Made by a program: the position numbers and the translations under genes | Notes under the pieces: generated by a model | The model's database searches: none | Told to the model about the DNA's origin: nothing | Seen by the model: only the letters and a program-made list of their open reading frames with translations | Part shown: piece by piece, positions 8,562 to 16,853 of the stretch | Layout: each line of letters starts with the position of its first letter | Numbering within the stretch: position 1 is the first letter of the stretch | DNA from: Castellaniella hirudinis_A | GTDB taxonomy: Bacteria > Pseudomonadota > Gammaproteobacteria > Burkholderiales > Burkholderiaceae_B | Assembly: GCF_047468865.1 (NCBI RefSeq) | Contig: NZ_JBLGTV010000015.1 | Coordinates: 9,286-73,285, forward strand | Length of the DNA: 64,000 nucleotides | Direction of reading: 5' to 3'

Positions 8562-10046
8562 ATGCAAAATCTTTTCGACTTCGCACTGGCGACCCCCGAG
8601 ATTGTTCTGCTGGTCCTGACCGGGGCGGTGCTCTTGATCGACGCCTTTGGCAGCGAACCCCAGCGCCGCATGACCTTCATGCTGACCATGGGCACGCTGC
8701 TGGTGGCCGTGGTGGTGTCCTGGGGGCAGTGGGGCGAAGGCGTCCAGGGACGCACTTTCAGCAACCTGTACGTCACGGATTCCCTGGCGCATTTCCTCAA
8801 GATCCTGTCGGCCATCGCCGTGGCGGTCACGCTGATCTACGGCCGGGCCTACGCCGAAAAACGCGACATGCTGACGCGTGGCGGCGAACTGTATTCCCTG
8901 TCCTTGCTGATGCTGCTGGGCGAGTTCGTCATGATTTCGGCGGGCAGCATGCTGACGGTGTACCTGGGCGTGGAACTCATGTCCTTCGCCCTGTATGCCC
9001 TGGTGGCCCTGCGCCGGGATCACCTGGCGTCCACCGAGGCCGCCATGAAGTACTACGTGCTGGGCTGCCTGGCATCGGGGATTCTGCTGTACGGCATGTC
9101 CATGATCTACGGCGCCACGGGCGAACTCGGCCTGGCCGAAATCGCCCAGGTCATCCGCGACGGCGGCGCCGAGCGTCTGCCGCTGGTGTTCGGCGTGGTG
9201 TTCATCGTGTCGGGCCTGGCTTTCAAGCTGACGGCGGCGCCTTTCCATATGTGGACGCCCGACGTCTACCAGGGCGCGCCCACCACGGTCACGCTGCTGG
9301 TGGGGGCGGCCCCCAAGTTCGCGGCCTTTGCCATCACCCTGCGCCTGCTGATCGAGGCCCTGCACGGCATCGCCATCGACTGGCAGCCCATGCTGCTGAT
9401 CATGGCGGCGCTGTCCCTGGCCATCGGCAACATCGTGGCCATCGCCCAGACCAACTTCAAGCGCATGCTGGCGTATTCCACCATCTCGCACATGGGGTTT
9501 GTCTTTCTGGGCCTGCTGTCCGGCGTGTATGACGGCCAGTCGGGGGCCAGCGCGGCGGCCTATGGGGCGTCGCTGTTCTACATCGTCATCTACGTGCTGA
9601 CCACGCTGTCCACGTTCGGCCTGATCATGCTGATGTCGCGCCAGGGCTTCGAGTGCGAGGAAATCGCCGATCTCAAGGGCCTGAACCGCCGCAACCCCCT
9701 GCTGGCCGGCGTGCTGATGCTGTCCATGTTCTCGCTGGCCGGGATTCCCCCGCTGTCGGGCTTCTATGCCAAGCTGGTTGTGCTGCAGGCGCTGGTGGGC
9801 GCGGGCTATGTGTGGCTGGCGGTGTTTGCCGTCCTCATGTCCCTGATCGGCGCGTTCTACTACCTGCGGGTGGTCAAGACGGCCTATTTCGACGAACCCG
9901 AGGACGGCGTCACCCTCAGCGCGGGCACGGTGGCCACGCGCGGTGTCATGTCGCTCAATGGTCTGCTGATCATCGGCCTGGGGATCTTGCCCGGTGGCCT
10001 GATGGCCTTGTGCATCAATGTGATTCAGCAGTCCTTGCGCTTTTAA
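8562..10046 (+). CDS. nuoN: NADH-quinone oxidoreductase subunit N
   Basis: NuoN (494 aa) is the third antiporter-like subunit of complex I, nearest the quinone module. Visible marks are the helix MLTVYLGVELMSFALYALVA with the conserved glutamate, FKLTAAPFHMWTPDVYQGAP with the lysine, and AYSTISHMGFVFLGLLSG. Length is normal and about 14 helices are expected. The ribosome binding site is weak (CGGAA). It ends the nuo operon proper. A GC-rich inverted repeat without a T-run at 10081-10099 lies between it and the next gene. Confidence 0.97.
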   Translation: MQNLFDFALATPEIVLLVLTGAVLLIDAFGSEPQRRMTFMLTMGTLLVAVVVSWGQWGEGVQGRTFSNLYVTDSLAHFLKILSAIAVAVTLIYGRAYAEKRDMLTRGGELYSLSLLMLLGEFVMISAGSMLTVYLGVELMSFALYALVALRRDHLASTEAAMKYYVLGCLASGILLYGMSMIYGATGELGLAEIAQVIRDGGAERLPLVFGVVFIVSGLAFKLTAAPFHMWTPDVYQGAPTTVTLLVGAAPKFAAFAITLRLLIEALHGIAIDWQPMLLIMAALSLAIGNIVAIAQTNFKRMLAYSTISHMGFVFLGLLSGVYDGQSGASAAAYGASLFYIVIYVLTTLSTFGLIMLMSRQGFECEEIADLKGLNRRNPLLAGVLMLSMFSLAGIPPLSGFYAKLVVLQALVGAGYVWLAVFAVLMSLIGAFYYLRVVKTAYFDEPEDGVTLSAGTVATRGVMSLNGLLIIGLGILPGGLMALCINVIQQSLRF

Positions 10047-10226
10047 GGTCTCGCCTGCGCATGGGCCTATGCGCTGTGGCCGGCCGGCGCGTCCGGCCGA
10101 ATGCAACGCGCCGCTGATCGCCCTGTCTGATGTGTGGTGTGCCTGATGGTTTTGGTTGGGCATACCGTGCGCCGGGCAGGGCTTCGGGTTTTATGCGCAG
10201 GTGCGGGTTTGTTTTTGGGATGGATT

Positions 10227-10823
10227 ATGCCGCTCGATTTCTCTGTTTGGCTCGTGATTCTGGGGGCCTTGGCCTTGTCCAACCTGCCTTTTCTGACGGA
10301 TCGCCCCCTGGCGCCCTGGCCCTGGGGGCAGGCCTATGCCGGGCGGGACGGCTGGTCGCGCTGGGCGTTGGGACTGGGCTTTCTGGTGCTGCTGGGGATG
10401 TGGTCGTGGGGGACTCTGCGTCTGGTGGGCGGGGCGTTTGGCGGCGTGGGCAGCTTGTTTTTCCTGTTCAAGCTGGCCATCAGCCTGGCGCTGGTGGCGG
10501 GGCTGATGTCTGTGCCGGGGCTTTTAGCCAGGCCGCAGGCGTGGGGGGCGGATGGGGCGCAGGCTCTCCAGGGCGGCGCGAAGCCCGACGGCCGCCCCGC
10601 TGTGGCACGCAAGCCCGCCGACCCCAAGCCATTCATCGACCGCTTTCTGGAAGCCCTGGTGGGTTATGTGGTGGTCGGCACGGTGGGCTTCACGCTGGAA
10701 CTGGATCTGGGCAATGCGTTTGCGCAGGGCTGGGAATTCTACGCTGTGACGCTGGCGCTGTTTTTGGTGCTGGGGTATCCCGGGTTCGTGTGGCACTACT
10801 TGCTGCACCGGCGGCGCAAGTAA
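10227..10823 (+). CDS. DUF2818 family membrane protein with a large central insertion
   Basis: Protein of 198 aa. Its two ends match the small DUF2818 proteins that commonly follow nuoN in betaproteobacteria: N-terminal SVWLVILGALALSNLPFL and C-terminal LGNAFAQGWEFYAVTLALFL then PGFVWHYLL. Typical members are about 100 aa. Here about 90-100 residues separate the halves, with hydrophobic stretches at roughly 50-70 and 75-100 followed by a polar Ala/Gly/Pro-rich linker. Codon use continues through the insert, so it looks like one reading frame. The start at 10227 matches the family N-terminus; the frame is open further upstream and the ribosome binding site is weak (GGGA). Function is unknown; position suggests a link to complex I. 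Confidence 0.75.
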   Translation: MPLDFSVWLVILGALALSNLPFLTDRPLAPWPWGQAYAGRDGWSRWALGLGFLVLLGMWSWGTLRLVGGAFGGVGSLFFLFKLAISLALVAGLMSVPGLLARPQAWGADGAQALQGGAKPDGRPAVARKPADPKPFIDRFLEALVGYVVVGTVGFTLELDLGNAFAQGWEFYAVTLALFLVLGYPGFVWHYLLHRRRK

Positions 10824-11041
10824 TCGCCGAACACCTTGTCAGGCCGCCGGTGTCCGGCAGGCGGCCCGGGCGTTCATTCCCCGCAGGTTGACAGGCTGCT
10901 GAACACCGGCCGCGCCGCTGAGATGGAGGCTGTCGATGCGGCGCTATCCAACATGAATTCTCCCATGGACACCCGCCGAGCTGTCGATGGGGTAAATATC
11001 CGACAGACCCCTGTCCACGCGCATCCTGATCGTCGCGCCTT

Positions 11042-12154
11042 TTACTGGTGGCCGGATTGTTGCAACAGAACCTCCGGGCCGATGCCGGCCAGGGTGGGGC
11101 AGCCGGTCAGGGCCATGGCGACTTCCAGTTCGCCGCGCAGCAGTTGAATCAGGTGGGCGGCGGCCGGGGCGCCGCCCACGGCCAGGGCGTGCAGGATGGG
11201 GCGGCCGATCAGAACCCCTTGGGCGCCCAGGGCCAGGGCCTTCAGGATGTCGGTGCCGCGGCGGATGCCGCCGTCCAGCAGGATCGGCAGGCGGCCTGCC
11301 AGCGCCTGGGTGATCGCGGGCAGGGCGTCCAGGGTGGCGGGCAGGGTGTCCAGGCAGCGGCCCCCGTGGTTGGACACGACGATGCCGTCGATGCCATGAT
11401 CCAGCGCCCGCTTGGCGTCGTCCGCGTCCAGGATACCTTTCAGCCACAGACTGGTGCCGGGCAATTGGCCGCGCAGCCAGGCGATGTCGTCCCAGGTGGG
11501 GGCGGCGTCCAGCAGGCCGCTGTCGAACAGGGGGCTGCCGCCGGGCGGGACGGGGCGCGCGCCGGCGGGCGATAGCCCGTCCAGATGCACCGAATGGATA
11601 TGCGCCGGCGGGCGGAACCCGCTGCGTTGTTCTGCATTGCGCACGCCGTTTACCGGGGCGTCCACGGTCAGAACCAGCGCCTGGGCGCCGGCGGCCAGGG
11701 CGCGCCGGGCCAGAGCCAGGGTGTCGCTGCGCCGGGTCTGGGCATACAGCTGGAACCACAGGCACGGCGGGCCGGGCAGGGCGGCCAGGGTCTCGATCGG
11801 CGTGCCCGCTTGGGCGCTGACGATATAGGGCGTGCGGGTGGCGGCGGCGGCCAGGGCGGTGGCCTGTTCGGCTTCAGGGTGAACCAGGCCGTGCCAGGCC
11901 ATCGGGGCGATCAGGATGGGGTGGGCCAAGGCGTGTCCAGCCAGCGCCAGTCGGGTGTGCGCCCCGGCCAGCGGACGCAGCACCCGGCTGCGCAATGGGC
12001 GTTGGGCATAGGCGGCCTGGTTGGCCCGGGCGGTGATTTCGTCCGCGCCGCCCGATTCCAGCCAGGCCCAGACGGCGGGATCCAGCCGGTCGCGGGCCGC
12101 GTTTTCGTAGTCCCGGGCGCAGGTGGGGGTTGGGGAGGGGGCATTGTTCATCAT
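11042..12154 (-). CDS. FMN-dependent alpha-hydroxy-acid oxidase/dehydrogenase
   Basis: Protein of 370 aa in the LldD/glycolate oxidase/lactate oxidase family: TIM-barrel flavoenzymes that oxidise 2-hydroxy acids such as L-lactate or mandelate to 2-oxo acids. Visible active-site elements are the FMN-binding LIAPMAWHGL segment, QLY near residue 136, D165 in LTVDAPV, K239 in LWLKG, and catalytic H263 and R266 in SNHGGR. The phosphate-binding GGIRRGTDILKAL and GRPILHAL follow. The usual Gln after SNHGGR is Cys here. Substrate cannot be told from sequence. It is convergent with the DUF2818 gene and divergent from serB, so probably its own transcription unit. Confidence 0.9.
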   Translation of the reverse strand: MMNNAPSPTPTCARDYENAARDRLDPAVWAWLESGGADEITARANQAAYAQRPLRSRVLRPLAGAHTRLALAGHALAHPILIAPMAWHGLVHPEAEQATALAAAATRTPYIVSAQAGTPIETLAALPGPPCLWFQLYAQTRRSDTLALARRALAAGAQALVLTVDAPVNGVRNAEQRSGFRPPAHIHSVHLDGLSPAGARPVPPGGSPLFDSGLLDAAPTWDDIAWLRGQLPGTSLWLKGILDADDAKRALDHGIDGIVVSNHGGRCLDTLPATLDALPAITQALAGRLPILLDGGIRRGTDILKALALGAQGVLIGRPILHALAVGGAPAAAHLIQLLRGELEVAMALTGCPTLAGIGPEVLLQQSGHQ

Positions 12155-12243
12155 CGGGTGCTGGGCGTTCGGGTGGTCGGCGGCCGGCTGCGGCCTATCT
12201 GGGAAGGGTAAAATGGCCGCGCATTCTTGTGGAGACCGGATTC

Positions 12244-13095
12244 ATGGCACATATTATCTTGCAGGCCCCGCATTTGCCGGCGGCGGACATTGAACGGCTG
12301 GCGGCGGTGGCCTGCGCCGAAGGTGTTCAGGAAATGGGGCCGACGGCCTGTCGTCTGCTGAATGTAGACCCCGAGACCCGCGCCGAGGTGCTGCCCATGG
12401 CGCAGGCGGCGCGGATGGATGCCGCTTGGCTGGATGAGGTGCACCGGCTGGCGGATTGCAAGCTGCTGGCGATGGACATGGATTCGACGCTGATCAATAT
12501 TGAATGTATTGATGAAATTGCCGACGCGGTGGGCCGCAAAGACCAGGTGGCGGCCATCACCGAGGCTAGCATGCGCGGCGAAATCCCTGATTTTTCCGAG
12601 AGCCTGCGACGCCGCGTGGCGCTGCTGAAAGGTGTTCCCGAATCCGCCCTGGAACAAGTGTTCGCCCAGCGGCTGCGGCTGAATCCAGGGGCCGAAAAAC
12701 TTATCGAATCGGCCCGCGAACACGGCTTGAAAACCTTGCTGGTGTCGGGGGGCTTCACGTTCTTCACCGAACGCCTGCGCCGGGGCCTGATGCTGGATGC
12801 CGCCCATGCCAATACGCTGGAAGTGGCGAACGGGGTGCTGACGGGCCGCGTGCTGGGGGATGTGCTGGATGGCGCCGCGAAGGCCCGCCATGTGCGGGCC
12901 ATGGCGCAGTCGCTGGGGGCCGCGCAGGAACAGATCATCGTGCTGGGCGATGGCGCCAACGACCTGCCGATGATGGGTGAAGCGTATTATTCCGTGGCGT
13001 ACCGGGCCAAGCCCGTGGTGCGCGCTCAGGCGCGCTTCGCCCTGGACGTCAGCCCGCTGGACGCGGTGCTGAACTGGTTTCGGCGCCAGCATTAG
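12244..13095 (+). CDS. serB: phosphoserine phosphatase
   Basis: SerB (283 aa) dephosphorylates L-phosphoserine, the last step of serine synthesis. HAD motif I is D78-M-D-S-T82 with the nucleophile D78, motif II is the serine in LLVSGGFTFF, and motif IV is GDGANDLPMM. The N-terminal 70 residues form a small ACT-like domain (MAHIILQAPHLPAADIERLA). The start was placed at the ATG with GGAG about ten bases upstream; the frame is open further upstream but has no family similarity there. It is divergent from the hydroxy-acid oxidase gene. Confidence 0.96.
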   Translation: MAHIILQAPHLPAADIERLAAVACAEGVQEMGPTACRLLNVDPETRAEVLPMAQAARMDAAWLDEVHRLADCKLLAMDMDSTLINIECIDEIADAVGRKDQVAAITEASMRGEIPDFSESLRRRVALLKGVPESALEQVFAQRLRLNPGAEKLIESAREHGLKTLLVSGGFTFFTERLRRGLMLDAAHANTLEVANGVLTGRVLGDVLDGAAKARHVRAMAQSLGAAQEQIIVLGDGANDLPMMGEAYYSVAYRAKPVVRAQARFALDVSPLDAVLNWFRRQH

Positions 13096-13171
13096 TGGCC
13101 TGCCTGCCCGCGGGCGATTCGGCTGTGCCGGCCACCGGATTGTGCGATGCCGGGGCCATGGGCCAGCGGAT

Positions 13172-13852
13172 TCAGAGTTCGGCCCACTGGCGCAGCAGGT
13201 TGTGGTACACGCCGGTCAGCTGGGCGACGATCTCGGCATCGGCGCCGGCCTGGATCAGGCGCTGGATGGCGACGTCCTGATCCAGCAGCAGGGCGCGGCG
13301 GCTGTCGTCCCGCACCAGGCTTTGGGTCCAGAAAAACGAGCCGTATCGCACGCCCCGGGTGACGGGAGTGACGCGATGCAGGCTGGTGCCGGGATAGACC
13401 ACGGCGTGGCCGGCGGGCAGCTTGACGCGCTGTTCGCCGTAGGTATCCTGGATGACGAGTTCGCCGCCCTCGTATTCGTCCGGGTCGCTGAAGAACACCG
13501 TGGTCGAAATGTCGGTGCGCACGCGTGTGGTGGTGTTCGGCACCTGAAAGATGGCATTGTCGATATGGAAGCCATATTCCTCGCCGCCCTCGTAGCGGTT
13601 GAAACGCGGCGGCAGGATGCGCGCGGGCAGGGCGGCGGACATGAAGGTGGGGTTCGTCGTCAGGGCCTGGACGATGGTCTGGCCCCAGTGCTGCGCATCG
13701 GGATGATCCAGCGGCAGCTGCCGGTTGCGCTTGACCTGCACGGCGACGTGGCCGGCTGTTTCGCGGCCGTCGGTCCAGGCGGCCTGTTCCAGGGCGGTGC
13801 GGCACTGGCGGGTCTGTTCGGGGGTCAGCAGATCGGGGATGGACAGCAGCAT
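13172..13852 (-). CDS. piuC: PKHD-type Fe(II)/2-oxoglutarate hydroxylase, PiuC/YbiX family
   Basis: Protein of 226 aa of the PiuC/YbiX family: Fe(II)- and 2-oxoglutarate-dependent oxygenases found beside catecholate siderophore receptors and usually iron-repressed; their substrate is not firmly established. The metal triad is H96-x-D98 in YGFHIDNAIF and H159 in TSLHRVTPV; R169 in GVRYGSFFW should bind 2-oxoglutarate. The start at MLLSIPDLLTPEQ matches the family; a longer in-frame start at 14026 adds 58 unrelated residues and crosses the receptor's terminator. It lies downstream of two receptors on the same strand, but the hairpin at 14008-14038 separates it from them. Confidence 0.92.
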   Translation of the reverse strand: MLLSIPDLLTPEQTRQCRTALEQAAWTDGRETAGHVAVQVKRNRQLPLDHPDAQHWGQTIVQALTTNPTFMSAALPARILPPRFNRYEGGEEYGFHIDNAIFQVPNTTTRVRTDISTTVFFSDPDEYEGGELVIQDTYGEQRVKLPAGHAVVYPGTSLHRVTPVTRGVRYGSFFWTQSLVRDDSRRALLLDQDVAIQRLIQAGADAEIVAQLTGVYHNLLRQWAEL

Positions 13853-14007
13853 GGCGGTTCCGTTCGGAAATGAAATCGGTTCTGGATCAAAGCGAAAGCA
13901 TAGCAATTCCAAGTGCCGGGTGGGGGTTTCGGCGCTGGGCAGGGAACTTCCAAATGCCGGGCGGGTGCCTAGGGCGCCGGCCGGGGCGTGATTCCCGGGG
14001 TGTACAA

Positions 14008-14038
14008 AACGGGGCGGCCCTGTCAAGGCCGTCCCGTT
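14008..14038 (-). terminator. intrinsic terminator after TonB receptor 1
   Basis: A 12-base stem (AACGGGGCGGCC pairing with GGCCGTCCCGTT, one G-T wobble) closes a seven-base loop. On the minus strand it is followed by TTTTGT. It lies 53 bases beyond the stop of the receptor at 14091-16397, so it probably ends that transcript before the hydroxylase gene. Confidence 0.75.
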
Positions 14039-14090
14039 GTTGTACGCCGCGGTTGCGGCGTGGGTCGAGTCCGGGCGATGGCCGAGCGGC

Positions 14091-16397
14091 TTAGAAGCTG
14101 GCTTCGGCGCTCAGGATGAAGTTGCGGCCCGCGCCCGGCACGCCGAACAGCTGGAAGCCATCGGAGCTGCTGGAAATCTGCTGATAATAGAACTTATCGA
14201 ACAGATTGTTCGCGTTCAGCCGCAGGTTCAGGTGCTTGTTTGCCTGGTAGGTCAGCGCGGCGTTGGCCACCCAGTACGACGGCGCATCCACGTCGGCCGA
14301 ATGGCCGCCCTTGGCCGCTACCGAGTTGCCCGCGCGGAAGCGCCGCTTGCCGATATATTGGCCGCCCAGGCTGCCGGAGAATTCCGGGGTAAAGGCGTAG
14401 GTCGTCCACAAGTTGAAGGTCATGTCGGGCACGTTCTTCATCTTGCCGCCTTCTTGCAGCGGATCGGCGGCATCTTCCAGGATCTTGCTTTGCATGAACG
14501 CCATGCCGGCATAGGCCGACCAGCGCGGGGTGAACGATCCGGCCAGGCCCAGTTCGAGGCCGCGCACGCGTTCCTTGCCGGCGCGTTGGGTGGGATTGCC
14601 CAGATCGTCGGTGTCGGAGGGGTTGCTGCGTTCGACCTGGAACAGGGCGGCCGTGGCCATCAGGCGCTGGTCGAATAGATCCCATTTGGTGCCCAGTTCC
14701 CAGGTGTTGGCCACGCCCGGCGTGTAGGAGGACACCGAGGCGTTGCCCCCGCCGCCGCTGCGCGAAGCCGCCGCCGAGGCGGAGGGCTGCGAGGCGCGGC
14801 TGTAGGACAAGTAGATGCTGCCGTTTTCGGCCGGCTTGTAGACCACCCCCAGGCGGCCGCTCCAGATACCGTCGTTTTGCGTGTAGGGCAGAACCTGGCC
14901 GCTGGTGTCGTACCATTTGACCTTGTAGCGGTCGTAGCGCAGACCGGCGGTGACCTCCCATTGCGGTGTCAGCGTGATCTGATCATAGGCGTAGAGCCCC
15001 CAGTTGGTGACTTCGGCACCATTATTGGCCGTGCTGGAGACCATGCTCCATGGGCCATCGTAGCGGGTGATGGGATCGCGCACGTCGATGACGTAGCGCT
15101 GGTTGCCGATATTCGGCAGATAGCGGGTGTAGGGATCCTTGCGGTAGCTTTCCTGGTAGTACTCCAGGCCGGTGACCATCCGGTGGCGGATCGCGCCGGT
15201 CTGGAAGTCCAGATTCAGGTCTGTCTGGTTGGCGAAAATCTTGCCACGATAGGCGTTTGCGTTGCCGAACAGCCGCGCCACGCCCCAGTATTCGGTCGGG
15301 TAGACTTCGTTGCCGTTATTGTCGTAGCCCCAGTAGTTGCTGCTGCCGGGGTTGTCGATCAACTGGCCCTGGTAGGTGGCGCCGGGCGCATTCAGCAAGC
15401 GGCCGCCGGTGGTCAGGTGGGTGAATCGCTTGGTTTGCGACCAGCGGGAGTGGTTTCGGATGGACGCCTTGTCGGTGAAATCGTGTTCCAGGTTCAGGTC
15501 GAAGGCGTCGATGGTGGTTTCCTCGACGTCGGCGTTCTCCAGGCCGCCCCAGAAATCCCGGTCGACGTATTTCATGCGTTCGCCGTCGCGGCCGACCGGC
15601 ACGCCGAAGTCCGGGGTGTTCTTGTCTTCCTGGTGGAAGTAGGACAAGGTGGCGCGCGTGGGGGTGCCCAGGCCGAAGCTGATCGACGGCGCAAAGCCCC
15701 AGCGCTCGAATGCGGTCGGGCCCCGCCCCGCGACGCGGTTGTGGTGGCCCATCGCATTGATGCGGAAGGCCGTGGTTTCACCCAACTGGTGATTGATGTC
15801 CGCCGTGGCGCGGCGGTACTGATCCGTGCCGACGCCGCCGTTGATGCGGTAAAGGTTGCCCAGATGGGGCGTCTTGCTGACCAGGTTGACCGAGCCGCCG
15901 ACCGCCGCCACGCCGGACTCGATGGAGCCGGTGCCTTTGTAGACCTCGGCCTGCTCCATGTTGAAGATGTCGGTGCGGGTGGACAACTGGCTGTCGCGCA
16001 CACCGTCCACCGTGATGCTCTGCTCGGCCGAGAAGCCGCGGATCGTGAACATATCGCCCCAGCCCGCGCCGCCTTCGCCGGATGAGAAGGTAATGCCGGG
16101 CACGTTGCGCAGCACGTCCTGCAAGTTTTGTGCGCCTTGCTGCTCCAGGACTTCCGCGGGCACGATGCTGATGGTTTGCGGCGTGTCGATCAGGGGGGCC
16201 TGGAACTTCACGGACTGGACATGATCCGCCTTGAAGGCGGGTGCGCTGCCGGTGACCTGTACAGGCGATAGTTCGGCGACGTCGGCGGCCTGTGCCACCA
16301 CGAGACCGGGCGCCACAGTCAGTGCGCCGCAAAGCGCCGCACTCAGCGGTGTCGAACGGCTTAGAAGCCGTTTTGTGGATTTATGAGCAGAATGCAC
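14091..16397 (-). CDS. TonB-dependent catecholate siderophore receptor (Fiu/PiuA type), copy 1
   Basis: Outer-membrane receptor of 768 aa. A signal peptide (about 1-38, ending VVAQAA) precedes the plug domain: a TonB-box-like ELSPVQVTG, the family motif DTPQTISIVPAEVLEQQ, LQDVLRNVPGITFSSGEGG and the IRGF segment. A 22-strand barrel ends in a C-terminal aromatic residue (SAEASF). This architecture fits Fiu/CirA-like ferric catechol uptake; the ligand is not determinable. The start is GTG at 16397 with GGAG about eight bases upstream. A Fur-box-like sequence lies at 16451-16469. No tonB, exbB or exbD is present in the window. Confidence 0.93.
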   Translation of the reverse strand: MHSAHKSTKRLLSRSTPLSAALCGALTVAPGLVVAQAADVAELSPVQVTGSAPAFKADHVQSVKFQAPLIDTPQTISIVPAEVLEQQGAQNLQDVLRNVPGITFSSGEGGAGWGDMFTIRGFSAEQSITVDGVRDSQLSTRTDIFNMEQAEVYKGTGSIESGVAAVGGSVNLVSKTPHLGNLYRINGGVGTDQYRRATADINHQLGETTAFRINAMGHHNRVAGRGPTAFERWGFAPSISFGLGTPTRATLSYFHQEDKNTPDFGVPVGRDGERMKYVDRDFWGGLENADVEETTIDAFDLNLEHDFTDKASIRNHSRWSQTKRFTHLTTGGRLLNAPGATYQGQLIDNPGSSNYWGYDNNGNEVYPTEYWGVARLFGNANAYRGKIFANQTDLNLDFQTGAIRHRMVTGLEYYQESYRKDPYTRYLPNIGNQRYVIDVRDPITRYDGPWSMVSSTANNGAEVTNWGLYAYDQITLTPQWEVTAGLRYDRYKVKWYDTSGQVLPYTQNDGIWSGRLGVVYKPAENGSIYLSYSRASQPSASAAASRSGGGGNASVSSYTPGVANTWELGTKWDLFDQRLMATAALFQVERSNPSDTDDLGNPTQRAGKERVRGLELGLAGSFTPRWSAYAGMAFMQSKILEDAADPLQEGGKMKNVPDMTFNLWTTYAFTPEFSGSLGGQYIGKRRFRAGNSVAAKGGHSADVDAPSYWVANAALTYQANKHLNLRLNANNLFDKFYYQQISSSSDGFQLFGVPGAGRNFILSAEASF

Positions 16398-16450
16398 GTC
16401 GATAAGCTCCGTTCTTAATATAAGTCAAACAAATGGTTCGAAAAGCGCAT

Positions 16451-16469
16451 GATAACCGTTCTCATTCAG
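16451..16469. promoter_or_regulatory. Fur-box-like site upstream of TonB receptor 1
   Basis: GATAACCGTTCTCATTCAG resembles the 19-bp Fur consensus (GATAATGATAATCATTATC), with intact GATAA and TCATT cores. It lies 54 bases upstream of the receptor's GTG start. Iron-dependent repression is inferred from the motif and the gene's family. Confidence 0.6.
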
Positions 16470-16682
16470 AATTCAGGAAATTGTCAGAAAACGGGAAAAA
16501 ATCCGCCCATCAAAATGACATTTTGTGGAAAAAAGACAACATGACGCAGTCATCCCGCATCCAATGGCGGGGAAACGCTCGGAATGTCTGGGAAATGCCC
16601 GGGAAGGTGTGGAAATGCTCAGGAAGGCGTGGTGCGGCCTGATGGCCGCATCGGCGGGACGCCGGCGGCTGCCCGGCGCACC

Positions 16683-16748
16683 CGAAGCACCGAAGCACCG
16701 AAGCACCGAAGCGTCCGAAGCGTCCGAAGCGCCCGAAGCGTCCGACGC
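16683..16748. repeat. short tandem repeat, 8/9-bp units
   Basis: Three copies of CGAAGCAC are followed by four 9-bp units (CGAAGCGTC, CGAAGCGTC, CGAAGCGCC, CGAAGCGTC) and a partial CGACGC. The array touches the base of the terminator hairpin of receptor 2, so it lies beyond the mRNA end. It is non-coding as far as can be seen. Confidence 0.85.
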
Positions 16749-16749
16749 A

Positions 16750-16789
16750 AAAACGCCCCCGCGGCGCTGAGTTGCTGCGGGGGCGTTTT
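16750..16789 (-). terminator. intrinsic terminator after TonB receptor 2
   Basis: Perfect 13-bp stem AAAACGCCCCCGC / GCGGGGGCGTTTT with a 14-base loop. On the minus strand the stem ends in GGCGTTTTTG, a good U-tract. It lies 64 bases beyond the stop of the receptor at 16854-19130. The symmetric A/T flanks could let it work in both directions. Confidence 0.88.
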
Positions 16790-16853
16790 GCCGGGGCTGG
16801 GTCGCAGCCCTGGCACCCGTGTCCGGGATTGTGAAAGAATCAGTCCTGCAAGG

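Larger units (their letters stand above)
16398..16853. other. 456-base intergenic region between the two receptors
   Basis: Contains, from right to left in the direction of transcription: the terminator of receptor 2 (16750-16789), a short tandem repeat (16683-16748), about 200 bases with no recognisable gene, and the Fur-box-like promoter region of receptor 1 (16451-16469). A short open frame at 16433-16642 has no ribosome binding site and no recognisable similarity, and was not called. Confidence 0.6.

Noticed and set aside
7044..10163. A 1039-codon open frame on the minus strand, opposite nuoM and nuoN
   Set aside because: It is antisense to two unmistakable genes. High GC at third codon positions removes stops from the opposite strand; its product is His/Gln/Arg-rich without family motifs.
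10842..10866. Inverted repeat GGCCGCC / GGCGGCC after the DUF2818 gene, as a terminator
   Set aside because: The stem is plausible but no T-run follows and GC-rich repeats are frequent here; not enough to call.
16433..16642. A 69-codon frame between the two TonB receptors
   Set aside because: It starts inside the Fur-box and promoter region of receptor 1, has no ribosome binding site and resembles nothing known.
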